Shown: one piece after another, positions 18,426-26,771 of the stretch
Position numbering within the stretch: position 1 is the first letter of the stretch
How the letters are laid out: each line of letters begins with the position of its first letter
From: Salinispora arenicola
GTDB taxonomy: Bacteria > Actinomycetota > Actinomycetes > Mycobacteriales > Micromonosporaceae
NCBI RefSeq assembly: GCF_006716065.1
Contig: NZ_VFOL01000001.1
Coordinates: forward strand, 5,332,001-5,396,000
Direction of reading: 5' to 3'
Length of the DNA: 64,000 nt
Notes under the pieces: generated by a model
Database searches by the model: none
Told to the model about the DNA's origin: nothing
What the model saw: only the letters and a program-made list of their open reading frames with translations
Translations under genes and position numbers: made by a program

Positions 18426-18595
18426 GTCGGCGCTCCGCAGTGTCCCGTACTGTGCTGCGATGCCTCCACGCCACGTCGACAGGTGGCTCGCTGACGCTGG
18501 CTCATGGGATTCCTTCCTGGCGGGGTCGGTGCCCTCGCGCAGGGCGTGACACCACGCACTACCGGCAGGTGACCGCGCCCCGGGTCGGGAAACGA

Positions 18596-18631
18596 CCGGT
18601 GGCGCCCGGAGCGGTCCCCGAACGCCACCGG
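18596..18631 (-). terminator. Hairpin between cebE and cebF, possible attenuator
   Basis: Perfect 9-bp arms ccggtggcg (18596-18604) and cgccaccgg (18623-18631) with an 18-base loop begin 11 bases after the cebE stop on the minus strand. No T-run follows. Such elements after a binding-protein gene often partly terminate transcription or protect the 3' end, giving excess binding protein over permeases. Confidence 0.5.
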
Positions 18632-18642
18632 ATCGGCGTCAC

Positions 18643-19929
18643 TCAGAAGGCGCCCTGGATCTCGGCGTCCTTGGTGAACTGCTGCCAGGCCTCGTCCTCG
18701 CCGGCCTGTCCGTTCTCGAAGGACCGCAGGGCCGGTCCGAAGGCGTTTTCCTTCACCGCCTGGTGCTTCGGGCCCAGGTGAATCGGCTCGATCTTGCTGA
18801 CACTCTCACCGAAGATCTTGCCGGTCGGCGCGTCGCTGAAGTACTCGTTGGTGTAGCTGAGGAACGCCTCGTCCTGCAACGCCTCCAGGTGGGTGGGCAG
18901 CGGGCCCTTGGCCTTGAAGGCCTCCACCTGGCTGGCGGCGCTGGTCAGGAACTCGGCGAGCTTCGCCGCCTCCTCGTGGTGGGCACTCTGCTCCGGCACG
19001 GCCAGCCAGGAGCCGCCCCAGTTGCCGCCGCCGCCGGGCACGGCCGCCACGTCCCACTTGCCCTTGTTCTCCTCCCCGGAGTTGTCCGCGACGATGCCGA
19101 GCATCCAGGATGGGCAGAAGGTGGCCGCGAAGCTGCCCTGTTTGAAGCCGGCGGACCACTCCGGTGACCAGGTGGCGACCTTGGCGGAGATGTCGGCCAT
19201 CGAGACCGCGGTGTCCCAGGCCGTCTTCACCGCGGGGCTGGTCCCCGCGATGATGTTGTTCTCCTTGTCGTAGAAGAGGTCGGCGCCCTGCTGGAACAGC
19301 GCCGCGTCGGCGACGGCGGTGACCGAGTCGATGAAGGCCTTGCCACCGCTGCCTTGCTTGTACGTGCGGCCGGTCTGCAGGAAGCTGTCCCAGTCCGGCC
19401 AGAGCGCCGACACCTGCTCCCGGTCGGTGGGAAGGCCGGCCGCCTCGAACAGATCCTTGCGGTAGCAGACGGCCAGGCTGCCGACGTCGGTCGGCAAGCC
19501 CATCAGCCGGCCGTCCGGCGCCTTGCCCAGCTCCCACTTCCAGGGCAGGTAGTCCGTGGAGTGGTCGTCGACCAGCGGGGCGAGGTCCGCCCAGTTGCGC
19601 GGGTTGGACTTGAACTCGTTGAGGATGCCCTCCTCCAGGGCGACGACGTCGCCCGCGCCCCTGCCGGTGGCCAGGTAGCGCACCAGCTTGGGTCGGTACT
19701 CGCCCAGCTGCGCGGTCTTGCGTAGCTCGATCTTGATGCCGGTGTCCTTCTCGTACTGCTTGATGAGCTCTTCGTAGCCGAACTCGCCGAACGTTTCGAG
19801 AACCAGCTTGCCGGGCTTCTCGCCGGCGACCGGTTCGTCGTCGTTGCCGCAGGCCGCGAGGCCGCCGATGGCGGTTATCGCGGCAAGGGCGCTGGCCGCC
19901 AGGCGGGAACGCCGCGTGGTGAGGCTCAT
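18643..19929 (-). CDS. cebE: Cellobiose-type ABC transporter substrate-binding lipoprotein, CebE-like
   Basis: A 428-residue extracellular solute-binding protein (family 1). The N-terminus has a basic stretch (TTRRSR), a hydrophobic core and the lipobox LAAC, so it is lipid-anchored outside the membrane. ATG 19929 is chosen because GAGGGG precedes it and the signal peptide is complete; the frame stays open to 20184 but runs through the promoter and an operator. It is the first gene of the cebEFG-bglC unit. The sugar specificity is inferred from the CebR boxes and the adjacent GH1 enzyme. Confidence 0.9.
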   Translation of the reverse strand: MSLTTRRSRLAASALAAITAIGGLAACGNDDEPVAGEKPGKLVLETFGEFGYEELIKQYEKDTGIKIELRKTAQLGEYRPKLVRYLATGRGAGDVVALEEGILNEFKSNPRNWADLAPLVDDHSTDYLPWKWELGKAPDGRLMGLPTDVGSLAVCYRKDLFEAAGLPTDREQVSALWPDWDSFLQTGRTYKQGSGGKAFIDSVTAVADAALFQQGADLFYDKENNIIAGTSPAVKTAWDTAVSMADISAKVATWSPEWSAGFKQGSFAATFCPSWMLGIVADNSGEENKGKWDVAAVPGGGGNWGGSWLAVPEQSAHHEEAAKLAEFLTSAASQVEAFKAKGPLPTHLEALQDEAFLSYTNEYFSDAPTGKIFGESVSKIEPIHLGPKHQAVKENAFGPALRSFENGQAGEDEAWQQFTKDAEIQGAF

Positions 19930-20051
19930 CCTGACCCCTCTTCTCGGTGGTGAGGCTGTGTCTGTCGGGTTGGCGGGTGCGGTGCGTGCGTCGACCGGCG
20001 GCGGTGGACGACGTCGGTCCGGCGCGGACAGGTGAGGCGCACCACAGACCA

Positions 20052-20065
20052 TGGGAACGCTCCCA
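20052..20065. promoter_or_regulatory. CebR-like operator, promoter-distal to the left (box 1)
   Basis: TGGGAACGCTCCCA differs by one base from TGGGAGCGCTCCCA, the CebR box known in Streptomyces. It lies just downstream of the -10 of the cebE promoter, covering the expected transcription start, where bound repressor would block initiation. Confidence 0.88.
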
Positions 20066-20067
20066 TG

Positions 20068-20096
20068 AGATTGCCGGCAGGCATCAGACGTGTCAA
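20068..20096 (-). promoter_or_regulatory. cebE promoter between two operators
   Basis: On the minus strand TTGACA (complement of 20091-20096) and CAATCT (complement of 20068-20073) are 17 bases apart. The -35 is a perfect consensus. CebR-like boxes lie directly on both sides. The predicted start leaves a leader of roughly 130 bases before cebE. Confidence 0.75.
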
Positions 20097-20104
20097 TAGA
20101 CCCA

Positions 20105-20118
20105 TGGGAGCGATCCCA
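20105..20118. promoter_or_regulatory. CebR-like operator upstream of the -35 (box 2)
   Basis: TGGGAGCGATCCCA differs by one base from the known CebR box. It starts 53 bases from box 1, about five helical turns, so two repressor dimers would face the same side of the DNA and could cooperate or loop across the promoter. Confidence 0.88.
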
Positions 20119-20209
20119 TTTCGTTACCGGTACACCGGACCCGGCGCTCCGAACAGCCCGAACAGCCCCCTCCCGGCCGGACAACCCCCAAGAACCGGTT
20201 CAGGTCACC

Positions 20210-20287
20210 GAGCTACGGGCGCGAACCAGATCGCAGAACTACGAGCGCGAACCGTCGCACAGGACAACGGGCGCGAACCCCGGGGCG
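20210..20287 (+). repeat. Three imperfect 26-bp tandem repeats
   Basis: Units starting at 20210, 20236 and 20262 share the core rnctacgrgcgcgaacc with a period of exactly 26 bases. They lie in the 230-base gap between the ceb promoter and the downstream gene and are not in a recognisable reading frame. They may be a slippage product or a multi-site binding region. Confidence 0.6.
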
Positions 20288-20351
20288 GGTCACCGGCCAC
20301 CGGGCCGCGACGACGACGGCCCCCGACAACGACCGACGCGGCGAACCGGTG

Positions 20352-20897
20352 TCAGCAGAACCGGCGCAGCAACGTGCCCACCCGACTCGCGTCAAAGACC
20401 GCCGGGTCGAAGCGGTCGCCCGCCCAGTCACGCAGCGTGCGGTGCTCCGCGTGGGCCGGATCAGTCCACGCGGCCAGCAACGTCTGATAGCCGGCCGGGC
20501 CACCGACATCCTCCGGCGGACACGCCCGCTCGCCATCCGGACAGTCGGGGTAGCGCTCCTCTGGGTCGGCCAGGAAGACGTCCTCGACCACCAGATCGTG
20601 CTCCCACCAGTCACCGAAGTCGTACGTGTAGTGAAAACGGCTGCCCTTGCCGACCACCGCGTCCAGGCGCACGTCCAGCTCGTCCCGCAGCGACAGCTCG
20701 CCGTCCGGGTCGGGCTCCCCGTACTGCTGGCCGTCGATCTCGAACGAGTGCAGGTGGCAGTCCCGCCACCCCATCGCGTGCTGCACCACCCGGTGCACCC
20801 GGTCGAGGGTGAAGCCGCCTGGGACGAGCGCCCGGCGCCAGACCAGCGGCCGAACCCCGGCCAGGGAAATCCTCAGCTGGAAGATCTGACGCGGCAT
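20352..20897 (-). CDS. Plasmid pRiA4b ORF-3 family protein
   Basis: A 181-residue protein of the PF07929 family, whose function is unknown. The family pattern is clear: QIFQLRISLAGVRPLVWRRALVPGGFTLDRVHRVVQHAMGW near the start, FHYTYDFGDWWEHDLVVEDV in the middle, and GGPAGYQTLLAAW near the end. ATG 20897 is chosen because the family begins with this strand; the frame is open to 21032. It is divergent from a 39-residue cysteine-rich gene, with 34 bases between starts. Confidence 0.85.
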   Translation of the reverse strand: MPRQIFQLRISLAGVRPLVWRRALVPGGFTLDRVHRVVQHAMGWRDCHLHSFEIDGQQYGEPDPDGELSLRDELDVRLDAVVGKGSRFHYTYDFGDWWEHDLVVEDVFLADPEERYPDCPDGERACPPEDVGGPAGYQTLLAAWTDPAHAEHRTLRDWAGDRFDPAVFDASRVGTLLRRFC

Positions 20898-20931
20898 GCT
20901 GTCCGGTCCTCCCTCGGAATAGGCTGCGACC

Positions 20932-21051
20932 ATGATCTGCCGAGCGTGCCGGGCGAAACGGCACGACGACTGTCGGGGCCGGAACTGGTGTGACTGCCAG
21001 CACCGTACCCTCCAGCCGCCCCCTCCGGTCACGGGTCCGGCCAGCGAATGA
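20932..21051 (+). CDS. 39-residue cysteine-rich small protein
   Basis: A short frame beginning ATGATCTGC encodes MICRACRAKRHDDC, then CRGRNWCDCQH and a proline-rich tail. It has six cysteines (CxxC, then HxxxC and CxC) and two or more histidines in the first 25 residues, an arrangement suited to zinc binding. Its TGA overlaps the ATG of the next gene (ATGA), so it is positioned as a translational leader or coupled partner of the pyrimidine reductase. I do not know its function. The cysteine density and tight coupling argue that it is real. Confidence 0.6.
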   Translation: MICRACRAKRHDDCRGRNWCDCQHRTLQPPPPVTGPASE

Positions 21052-21794
21052 CCGTCGGAACGCCGATTACCGCCCTCTGGCCGACGCCGTCACCGGTGCC
21101 CCTCGACGACGCCGCACTCGCCGCCCGCTACGGCCGAACCGACCGGCCACACCTCCGGGTGAACTTCGTGACCAGCGTCGACGGCGCGGTCACCGTCGAC
21201 GGCTACTCGGCCGGGCTCTCCGGCGAGCCGGACAAGCGGGTCTTCGGCCTGCTGCGGATGCTCTGCGACGGCCTCGTGGTCGCCGGCGGCACGATGCGCC
21301 ACGAGCGGTACCGACCGATCCGCCTGGACAAACGCCGCCGCGCCTGGCGCCGGGAGCACGGCCTACCGCAGTACCCGACCCTCGTCGTGGTCTCCGGCTC
21401 CCTCAACCTCGACCCGGCCCAGGCCGCGTTCGTCGACGCACCGGTACGCCCGGTCGTGCTCACCCACGCCGCCGCCACCGCCCCACCCGGCCTGGCCGAG
21501 GTCGCCGACGTCGTCGAGTGCGGCGACGACCGGGTGGACCTCATCGCCGGCCTGGCCGAGCTGCGCCGCCGCGGGCTCGGTCAACTGCTCTGCGAGGGCG
21601 GGCCACACCTGTTCGGCGCGCTCACCGCGGCCGACCTGGTCGACGAGGTCTGCCTGACCCTCGCCCCGCTGCTCGCCGGCCCCGGTCCCGGCCGGATCAC
21701 CGCCGGTGGGCCCAGCCCGGTGCGGCACCTGCCGCTGCGGCACGTGCTCGCCGCCGCCGACGGTGGACTGCTGCTCCGCTACACCCGCGACTGA
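21048..21794 (+). CDS. RibD C-terminal-like pyrimidine reductase family protein
   Basis: A 248-residue NADPH-dependent reductase of the RibD_C/DHFR-like fold. Features include RVNFVTSVDGAVT near the start, the glycine-rich DGLVVAGGTMRHERYRP and the LCEGGPHLFGALTAADLVDEV segment that binds cofactor and substrate in RibD reductases. The deaminase half is absent and no other riboflavin gene is nearby. It could reduce a riboflavin-pathway intermediate or a related deazaflavin or pterin substrate. It overlaps the upstream small gene by 4 bases. Confidence 0.85.
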   Translation: MTVGTPITALWPTPSPVPLDDAALAARYGRTDRPHLRVNFVTSVDGAVTVDGYSAGLSGEPDKRVFGLLRMLCDGLVVAGGTMRHERYRPIRLDKRRRAWRREHGLPQYPTLVVVSGSLNLDPAQAAFVDAPVRPVVLTHAAATAPPGLAEVADVVECGDDRVDLIAGLAELRRRGLGQLLCEGGPHLFGALTAADLVDEVCLTLAPLLAGPGPGRITAGGPSPVRHLPLRHVLAAADGGLLLRYTRD

Positions 21795-21865
21795 CACCCG
21801 CACGACCGCGGCCCCCACCCGCACGCCCGCGATTGACGGCACCCGCACGCCCGCGGCCGACACCC
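21795..21865 (+). repeat. Degenerate tandem repeat between convergent genes
   Basis: Right after the reductase stop, cacccgcacg(a/c)ccgcg recurs three times, followed by a fourth partial copy (cacccgtccgacg). This low-complexity stretch and the 136 bases after it contain no gene. They separate convergent transcription units. Confidence 0.5.
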
Positions 21866-22001
21866 GTCCGACGCCTGTTCGGGGCGGGGCTCACCGTGCT
21901 CGGTCGCACCGCCGGGCGGCACCCGGTGCGGCCCGGTTCGCCAGCTCGCCGCCGAGCCCCGCGGCGACCAGCGCCGGCACCACCGCCGGCCGCCGCGGCG
22001 G

Positions 22002-23669
22002 TCAGCGGGCCTCACAGATCCGGCCGGTGAAGGCGGGGTCGGCCTCCCGTCCCGCCTTCCAGACCGGGTTGATCACCAGGGCCAACGGTGGTGGCTGCCA
22101 CGGCGCCCCGAACCGCTGGAGCACCTCGTACTGCACCTGTGAGCGCTGCACCGACTCACCGGAGAGGAAGTCGAGCACCAGATCCGCGACATCGGCCCGG
22201 TCGATCAGCCCGCCGTGCAACGCGGGCAGCTCGTAGACCGGGATCCGGTGATACTCGCCGGGGGGCGCCTCGAGCGCGGTGACCGTCGGCAGGAAGGCCA
22301 CCATCCGCACCCCCGGCACCGGGCAGAGCGTACGGTTCCGGTAGAACGGCGCGTCCGCCAGCAGCGAGCGGATGAACTCCTGGTCCGGCTCCTCGTCCGA
22401 CTCGTCGGTGATGTTCCAGAACGTCTGGAGCACCCGCAGCTGCCACCCGGCCATGACGCCCCACCCACGGGTGATCTCGGCGGGCGGATAGTAGGCCCGG
22501 CCCGGCATCACCAGCGGGCTGAACAGCAGCACCGCCTCCACCTCGGTCGACGGCCAGTTCTCGAGGTAGGTCCGGGCCACCATGGCCCCCTCACTGTGCC
22601 CGAGCAGGGCGACCGGCCGATTCGTGCGCTGGTGCAGCGCCTCGACCTGCTCCGCCAGGGTGGCCGCGCTGTTGCCCAACGATCGGTGGGTGTCCACCGC
22701 CGTGTACGGCAACGGCCGGTCCTGCTCGTCCAGCCCTCGATAGGAGAACCGCTCCACCCGCGGGTCCGCGGCCGGTTCACCGTCGTATTCGGAGTCGTGC
22801 CCCGCCAGGGCGATCACCGCGTACGGGACCGAGTCGGGCAAGGGCTCGGTGACGATCGGTGGTCGCCACCCGGCGCGCCCGCCCTGAAGGTTACCGGCCA
22901 GCGGCTGGATCGCCGGGAACATGAGCACGAGAAGCACGATCAGCAGCGGCGTCACCGGCACGAGCCGCCAGCGGGTTCGGCCGGGAGTCACGGCGACGGC
23001 GACGCTCTGCCGCCAGAGCAGCCCGTTGACCACGCCACAGAGGGCGGCCAGCGGAACACCCCACCACAGGGGTACCAGCGCCAGCAACGCACCGGCGCCG
23101 GTGAGCACGGCGAAGTTCAGCCACGCCCAGCCGACGAGCCTGATCCGCGGTAGGCCGCGCCACCAGCCGGCGACCACGCCCGCCCGCAACAGGAACGGGG
23201 CCAGCACGAGCAGCGGCAGCAGGGAGGCGATCAGATACCAGGACAGCCCGGTGGTCGCGAACGCCATCGACAGGGCCGCCCACGGCGAGAGGATCAGCGC
23301 GGTCAGAATGGCGATCCAGATGTTGCGCCGGAGCAGCCAACGCCACGACGGGCGCGGGACTGTGGTCGGCCAGGCCAGGCTGGCGAACGCCGCGGTGAGG
23401 ACTCCCCGCAGCGCCGAGATCCCCACGAACGCGAGCAGGAAACCGGGGATGGTGCGGTGGTAGACGAACAGCCAGCGCAGTTCGTGATAGGTGCCGTACG
23501 GCCAGACGGCGGTCACCTGCGGCGCCAGCCCCCGGACGGCCTGGAACCCGAGCACGGCGAAGATCGTCGCCTCCACCGCCGGCAGGACCGCCGCCAGGGC
23601 GAGCAGCACCTTCAACCGGCCGCGGGGCCTGCGCAACCACTCCTCCCGCAGTACCATCCGTCGCAGCAT
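22002..23669 (-). CDS. Integral membrane protein with C-terminal alpha/beta hydrolase domain
   Basis: About 555 residues. The first half has roughly seven hydrophobic segments, from VLLALAAVLPAVEATIFAV to LIVLLVLMFPAIQ. The second half is a soluble hydrolase-like domain with the nucleophile elbow LLGHSEGAMVART (G-x-S-x-G) and an oxyanion-type strand AVIALAGHDSE. A membrane-anchored lipase or esterase is the simplest reading; substrate and the side the domain faces are unknown. The start is uncertain: ATG 23669, ATG 23657 or GTG 23714 all lack a strong ribosome binding site. It is divergent from the HerA operon. Confidence 0.75.
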   Translation of the reverse strand: MLRRMVLREEWLRRPRGRLKVLLALAAVLPAVEATIFAVLGFQAVRGLAPQVTAVWPYGTYHELRWLFVYHRTIPGFLLAFVGISALRGVLTAAFASLAWPTTVPRPSWRWLLRRNIWIAILTALILSPWAALSMAFATTGLSWYLIASLLPLLVLAPFLLRAGVVAGWWRGLPRIRLVGWAWLNFAVLTGAGALLALVPLWWGVPLAALCGVVNGLLWRQSVAVAVTPGRTRWRLVPVTPLLIVLLVLMFPAIQPLAGNLQGGRAGWRPPIVTEPLPDSVPYAVIALAGHDSEYDGEPAADPRVERFSYRGLDEQDRPLPYTAVDTHRSLGNSAATLAEQVEALHQRTNRPVALLGHSEGAMVARTYLENWPSTEVEAVLLFSPLVMPGRAYYPPAEITRGWGVMAGWQLRVLQTFWNITDESDEEPDQEFIRSLLADAPFYRNRTLCPVPGVRMVAFLPTVTALEAPPGEYHRIPVYELPALHGGLIDRADVADLVLDFLSGESVQRSQVQYEVLQRFGAPWQPPPLALVINPVWKAGREADPAFTGRICEAR

Positions 23670-23861
23670 CGCCCAGTCGCCGCCCGGCTGGCGCCGAATC
23701 CGGGAAACGATCACCCGACCGGAGGCCGGCGCCCACCGGGCCGGTGCCGTGGCGAGGCGCGGCGTGGTCTCCGCCGCGTCACGTGGCGGCCGGTCGTACG
23801 TCTCGGGCAGGATGCAGGACGTGTGTGCCGACCTCGACCCCCAGCCCCGCGGAGTTACCCG

Positions 23862-25610
23862 ATGAACGACGACGGTGTGGACGGCCCGGGCGAGCTGGTC
23901 GGCCGGGTGCTCGGCACCGCCGACGCCACCCCGCTGCAGTTCTGGACGGCTGTCTCCCCCACCAGCTACCTGCAACTCGACGATGTCGTGGTGACCCGGC
24001 GGGAGCTGCCGGACCGGGAGCCGGTGACGATCGCCGGGGTGGTCACCCAGGTACGGGCCCGGCACGAGGGCGCCCAGTTCGACTCCGACGTCTTCGCGAT
24101 CGCCGACGGCATGCTCCCCGCCCAGGTGCAGGAGGCCGCCGAGATCACCACCACCCGGGTCGACCCGGAGCTCTACGTTCCCCCGTCTCCGGGCGCCGTC
24201 GTGCACCGGGCCGAGGGAGACGCCCGCGCCCGGGCACTGCACTTCGACCGCATGGAGCGGCGGATCCCGATGGGCACGGGCCGCGACGGTGTGCCGGTCT
24301 ACCTCAACGCCGACTTCCTCGACGGCACCCGGGGTGCTCACGTGTCCATCTCCGGCATCTCGGGCGTCGCCACCAAGACGAGTTTCGCCACCTTCCTGCT
24401 CTACTCGGTGTTCCGCTCCGGGGTTCTGGGCGGTGACGCGGTCAACGCCAAGGCGCTCATCTTCAACGTCAAGGGAGAGGACCTGCTCTTCCTCGACCAC
24501 CCCAACGCCCGGCTGGACGAGTCCACCCGCGCGGCGTACGCGCGGCTCGGTCTGGACGCCGCGGCCTTCCCCGACGTCCGGGTCCACGCTCCGCCCCGGG
24601 TCGGTGACGCCACCGGCACGCCCGACGTGAGTAGCCGACTCAGCGGGGTGGACAGCTTCTACTGGACGCTCGACGAGTTCTGCGCCGACCGCCTCCTGCC
24701 GTACGTCTTCGCCGACGCCGACGACGAACGCCAGCAGTACACGATGGTGGTGCACTCGGTCACCGCCCACCTGGCCCGCCACGCGCAGCCCGCCGACGGC
24801 GGGGTGAGCATCGACGGGACACGCCTCGGTAGCTACGCCGACCTGGTCGATCACATCGTCGAGCAGCTCAACGACGACGAGACCCGGGGCGACTGGGCCG
24901 GCAGCGCGGTCGGCCTCGGCACCGTCAACGCGTTCGCCCGCCGGTTGATCGGCAGCAAGAAGGACCTGTCCCGGCTGATCCGGGGTGATCTGGCCACCCG
25001 GCGCCCGCACCGCATCAACACCGCGGAGTCGGCGCAGGTCACCGTGGTTGACCTGCACAACCTGCCGGACCGGGCGCAGCGGTTCGTGGTCGGCGTGACG
25101 CTCAAGAGCGAGTTCGAGCGCAAGGAGAAGGCCGGCACGGCACGGCCGCTGCTGTTCGTCGTTCTCGACGAGCTCAACAAGTACGCCCCCCGCGAGGGCT
25201 CCTCCCCGATCAAGGAGGTGCTGCTGGACATCGCCGAGCGGGGCCGCTCACTCGGGGTGATCCTGGTCGGCGCGCAGCAGACGGCCAGCGAGGTGGAGCG
25301 ACGCATCGTCACGAACTCGGCGGTGCGGGTGGTCGGCCGGCTCGATCCGGCCGAGGCGTCGCGCCCCGAGTACGGTTTCCTCCCGCCGGCGCAACGGCAG
25401 CGGGCGCTGCTCGCCAAGCCGGGCACGATGTTCGTCAACCAGCCCGACATCCCGGTGCCCCTCTGCCTGGAGTTCCCGTTCCCCGCGTGGGCGACGCGGG
25501 TCGCCGAGGCGGGTCCGGCGCCCACCCAGACGCTGCGGTCCATCACCCAGGCGGCCGACCCGTTCGCGGTGGTGGGCTCCGGCGGCAGCGACGACGACAT
25601 CCCGTTCTGA
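23862..25610 (+). CDS. HerA-like DNA translocase ATPase
   Basis: A 582-residue FtsK/HerA-superfamily ATPase. The N-terminal HAS-barrel (GRVLGTADATPLQFWTAV, YLQLDDVVV) is followed by the P-loop GISGVATKTS at 165-174 and Walker B LFVVLDE at 431-437. An arginine-rich sensor region (GAQQTASEVERRI, RVVGRLD) follows. HerA forms a hexamer that, with NurA nuclease, resects DNA ends in archaea. The Walker A has A-T-K rather than the usual G-K-T spacing, as in this bacterial subgroup. ATG 23862 has CGGAG upstream. It is 12 bases before sbcD and heads a repair operon. Confidence 0.88.
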   Translation: MNDDGVDGPGELVGRVLGTADATPLQFWTAVSPTSYLQLDDVVVTRRELPDREPVTIAGVVTQVRARHEGAQFDSDVFAIADGMLPAQVQEAAEITTTRVDPELYVPPSPGAVVHRAEGDARARALHFDRMERRIPMGTGRDGVPVYLNADFLDGTRGAHVSISGISGVATKTSFATFLLYSVFRSGVLGGDAVNAKALIFNVKGEDLLFLDHPNARLDESTRAAYARLGLDAAAFPDVRVHAPPRVGDATGTPDVSSRLSGVDSFYWTLDEFCADRLLPYVFADADDERQQYTMVVHSVTAHLARHAQPADGGVSIDGTRLGSYADLVDHIVEQLNDDETRGDWAGSAVGLGTVNAFARRLIGSKKDLSRLIRGDLATRRPHRINTAESAQVTVVDLHNLPDRAQRFVVGVTLKSEFERKEKAGTARPLLFVVLDELNKYAPREGSSPIKEVLLDIAERGRSLGVILVGAQQTASEVERRIVTNSAVRVVGRLDPAEASRPEYGFLPPAQRQRALLAKPGTMFVNQPDIPVPLCLEFPFPAWATRVAEAGPAPTQTLRSITQAADPFAVVGSGGSDDDIPF

Positions 25611-25622
25611 GGTGGTCCAGCT

Positions 25623-26771
25623 GTGAAGATCCTGCACACCTCCGACTGGCACGTCGGCAAGGTCCTCAAGGGACGCTCACGGGCCGAGGAGCACAAGGCC
25701 GTCCTCGCCGGGGTGATCGAGGTGGCCCGGCGGGAACGGCCGGACCTGGTCGTCGTGGCCGGTGACCTGTACGACACCGCCGCGCCCACGCCCGAGGCGA
25801 CCCGGTTGGTCACCCGCGCGCTGACCGCGCTGCGCCGCACCGGCGCCGACGTCGTGGCGATCGGCGGCAACCACGACAACGGCGCGGCGCTGGACGCGCT
25901 GCGGCCGTGGGCGGAGGCCGCCGGGATCACCCTGCGGGGCAGCGTGCGCGAGGACCCCGACGAGCACGTCATCGACGGTACGACCGCCGGCGGCGAACGC
26001 TGGCGGCTCGCCGCGCTGCCGTTCCTGTCCCAGCGGTACGCGGTCCGGGCCGTGGAGATGTACGAGCTGACCGCCGCCGAGGCCAACCAGACCTACGCCG
26101 ACCACCTGGGGCGGATTCTCGCCCGGTTGACCGAGGGCTTCGCCGAGCCGGACCGGGTGCACCTGGTCACCGCCCACCTGACCGTGGTCGGGGCGGCGAC
26201 CGGCGGCGGCGAGCGGGACGCGCACACCGTCCTGGGCTACGCGGTGCCGGCGACCGTGTTTCCCGGCACCGCGCACTACGTCGCGCTCGGTCACCTGCAC
26301 CGGGCCCAGCAGGTCCAGGGCGGGTGCCCGATCCGCTACAGCGGCAGCCCGCTGGCCGTCGACTTCGGCGAGCAGGAGAACGTCCCGTCGGTGACCGTGG
26401 TCGAGGTGACCGCGACCACGGCGGCGCAGGTGCGGGAGGTTCCCATCCCCGCCGCCGCCTCGCTGCGGACCGTCCGGGGCACGCTCGCGCAACTCGCCGA
26501 GATCGAGGCACCGGACGCCTGGCTGCGGGTCTACGTCCGGGAGCAGCCCCGAGCCGGCCTCCGCGAGGAGGTGCAGGAGCTGTTCCCCCGCGCGTTGGAG
26601 ATCAGGATCGATCCGGAGCTGGTGCCCGCGGCCGGCAGCGGCACCCGCATCGCCCAGCGCGCCGGCCGGTCGCCGCGGGAGCTGTTCGGCGACTACCTGG
26701 ACGACCGGGGGCACACCGACGACGACGTCCGGGGGCTCTTCGACGAGCTGTTCGAGGAGGTCGAGCACTGA
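25623..26771 (+). CDS. sbcD: SbcD/Mre11-type exonuclease subunit
   Basis: A 382-residue metallophosphoesterase nuclease. All phosphodiesterase motifs are present: SDWHVGK (7-13), GDLYD (47-51), GNHD (82-85), VTAHLT and GHLHRAQ. Mre11/SbcD dimers bind the SbcC/Rad50 ATPase and nick or resect double-strand ends and hairpins, using manganese. The GTG start gives the canonical MKILHTSDWH opening. Its TGA shares one base with the sbcC ATG, so the complex subunits are co-translated. Confidence 0.95.
   Translation: MKILHTSDWHVGKVLKGRSRAEEHKAVLAGVIEVARRERPDLVVVAGDLYDTAAPTPEATRLVTRALTALRRTGADVVAIGGNHDNGAALDALRPWAEAAGITLRGSVREDPDEHVIDGTTAGGERWRLAALPFLSQRYAVRAVEMYELTAAEANQTYADHLGRILARLTEGFAEPDRVHLVTAHLTVVGAATGGGERDAHTVLGYAVPATVFPGTAHYVALGHLHRAQQVQGGCPIRYSGSPLAVDFGEQENVPSVTVVEVTATTAAQVREVPIPAAASLRTVRGTLAQLAEIEAPDAWLRVYVREQPRAGLREEVQELFPRALEIRIDPELVPAAGSGTRIAQRAGRSPRELFGDYLDDRGHTDDDVRGLFDELFEEVEH

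Noticed and set aside
16467..18494. A 675-codon plus-strand frame opposite bglC and the ceb permeases
   Set aside because: Shadow of the permease genes; low-complexity, no domain, no ribosome binding site.
22002..25058. A single very long minus-strand frame of about 1,000 codons
   Set aside because: Its 5' third is the antisense of the HerA-like gene; only the part from about 23669 down has membrane helices and a hydrolase motif.
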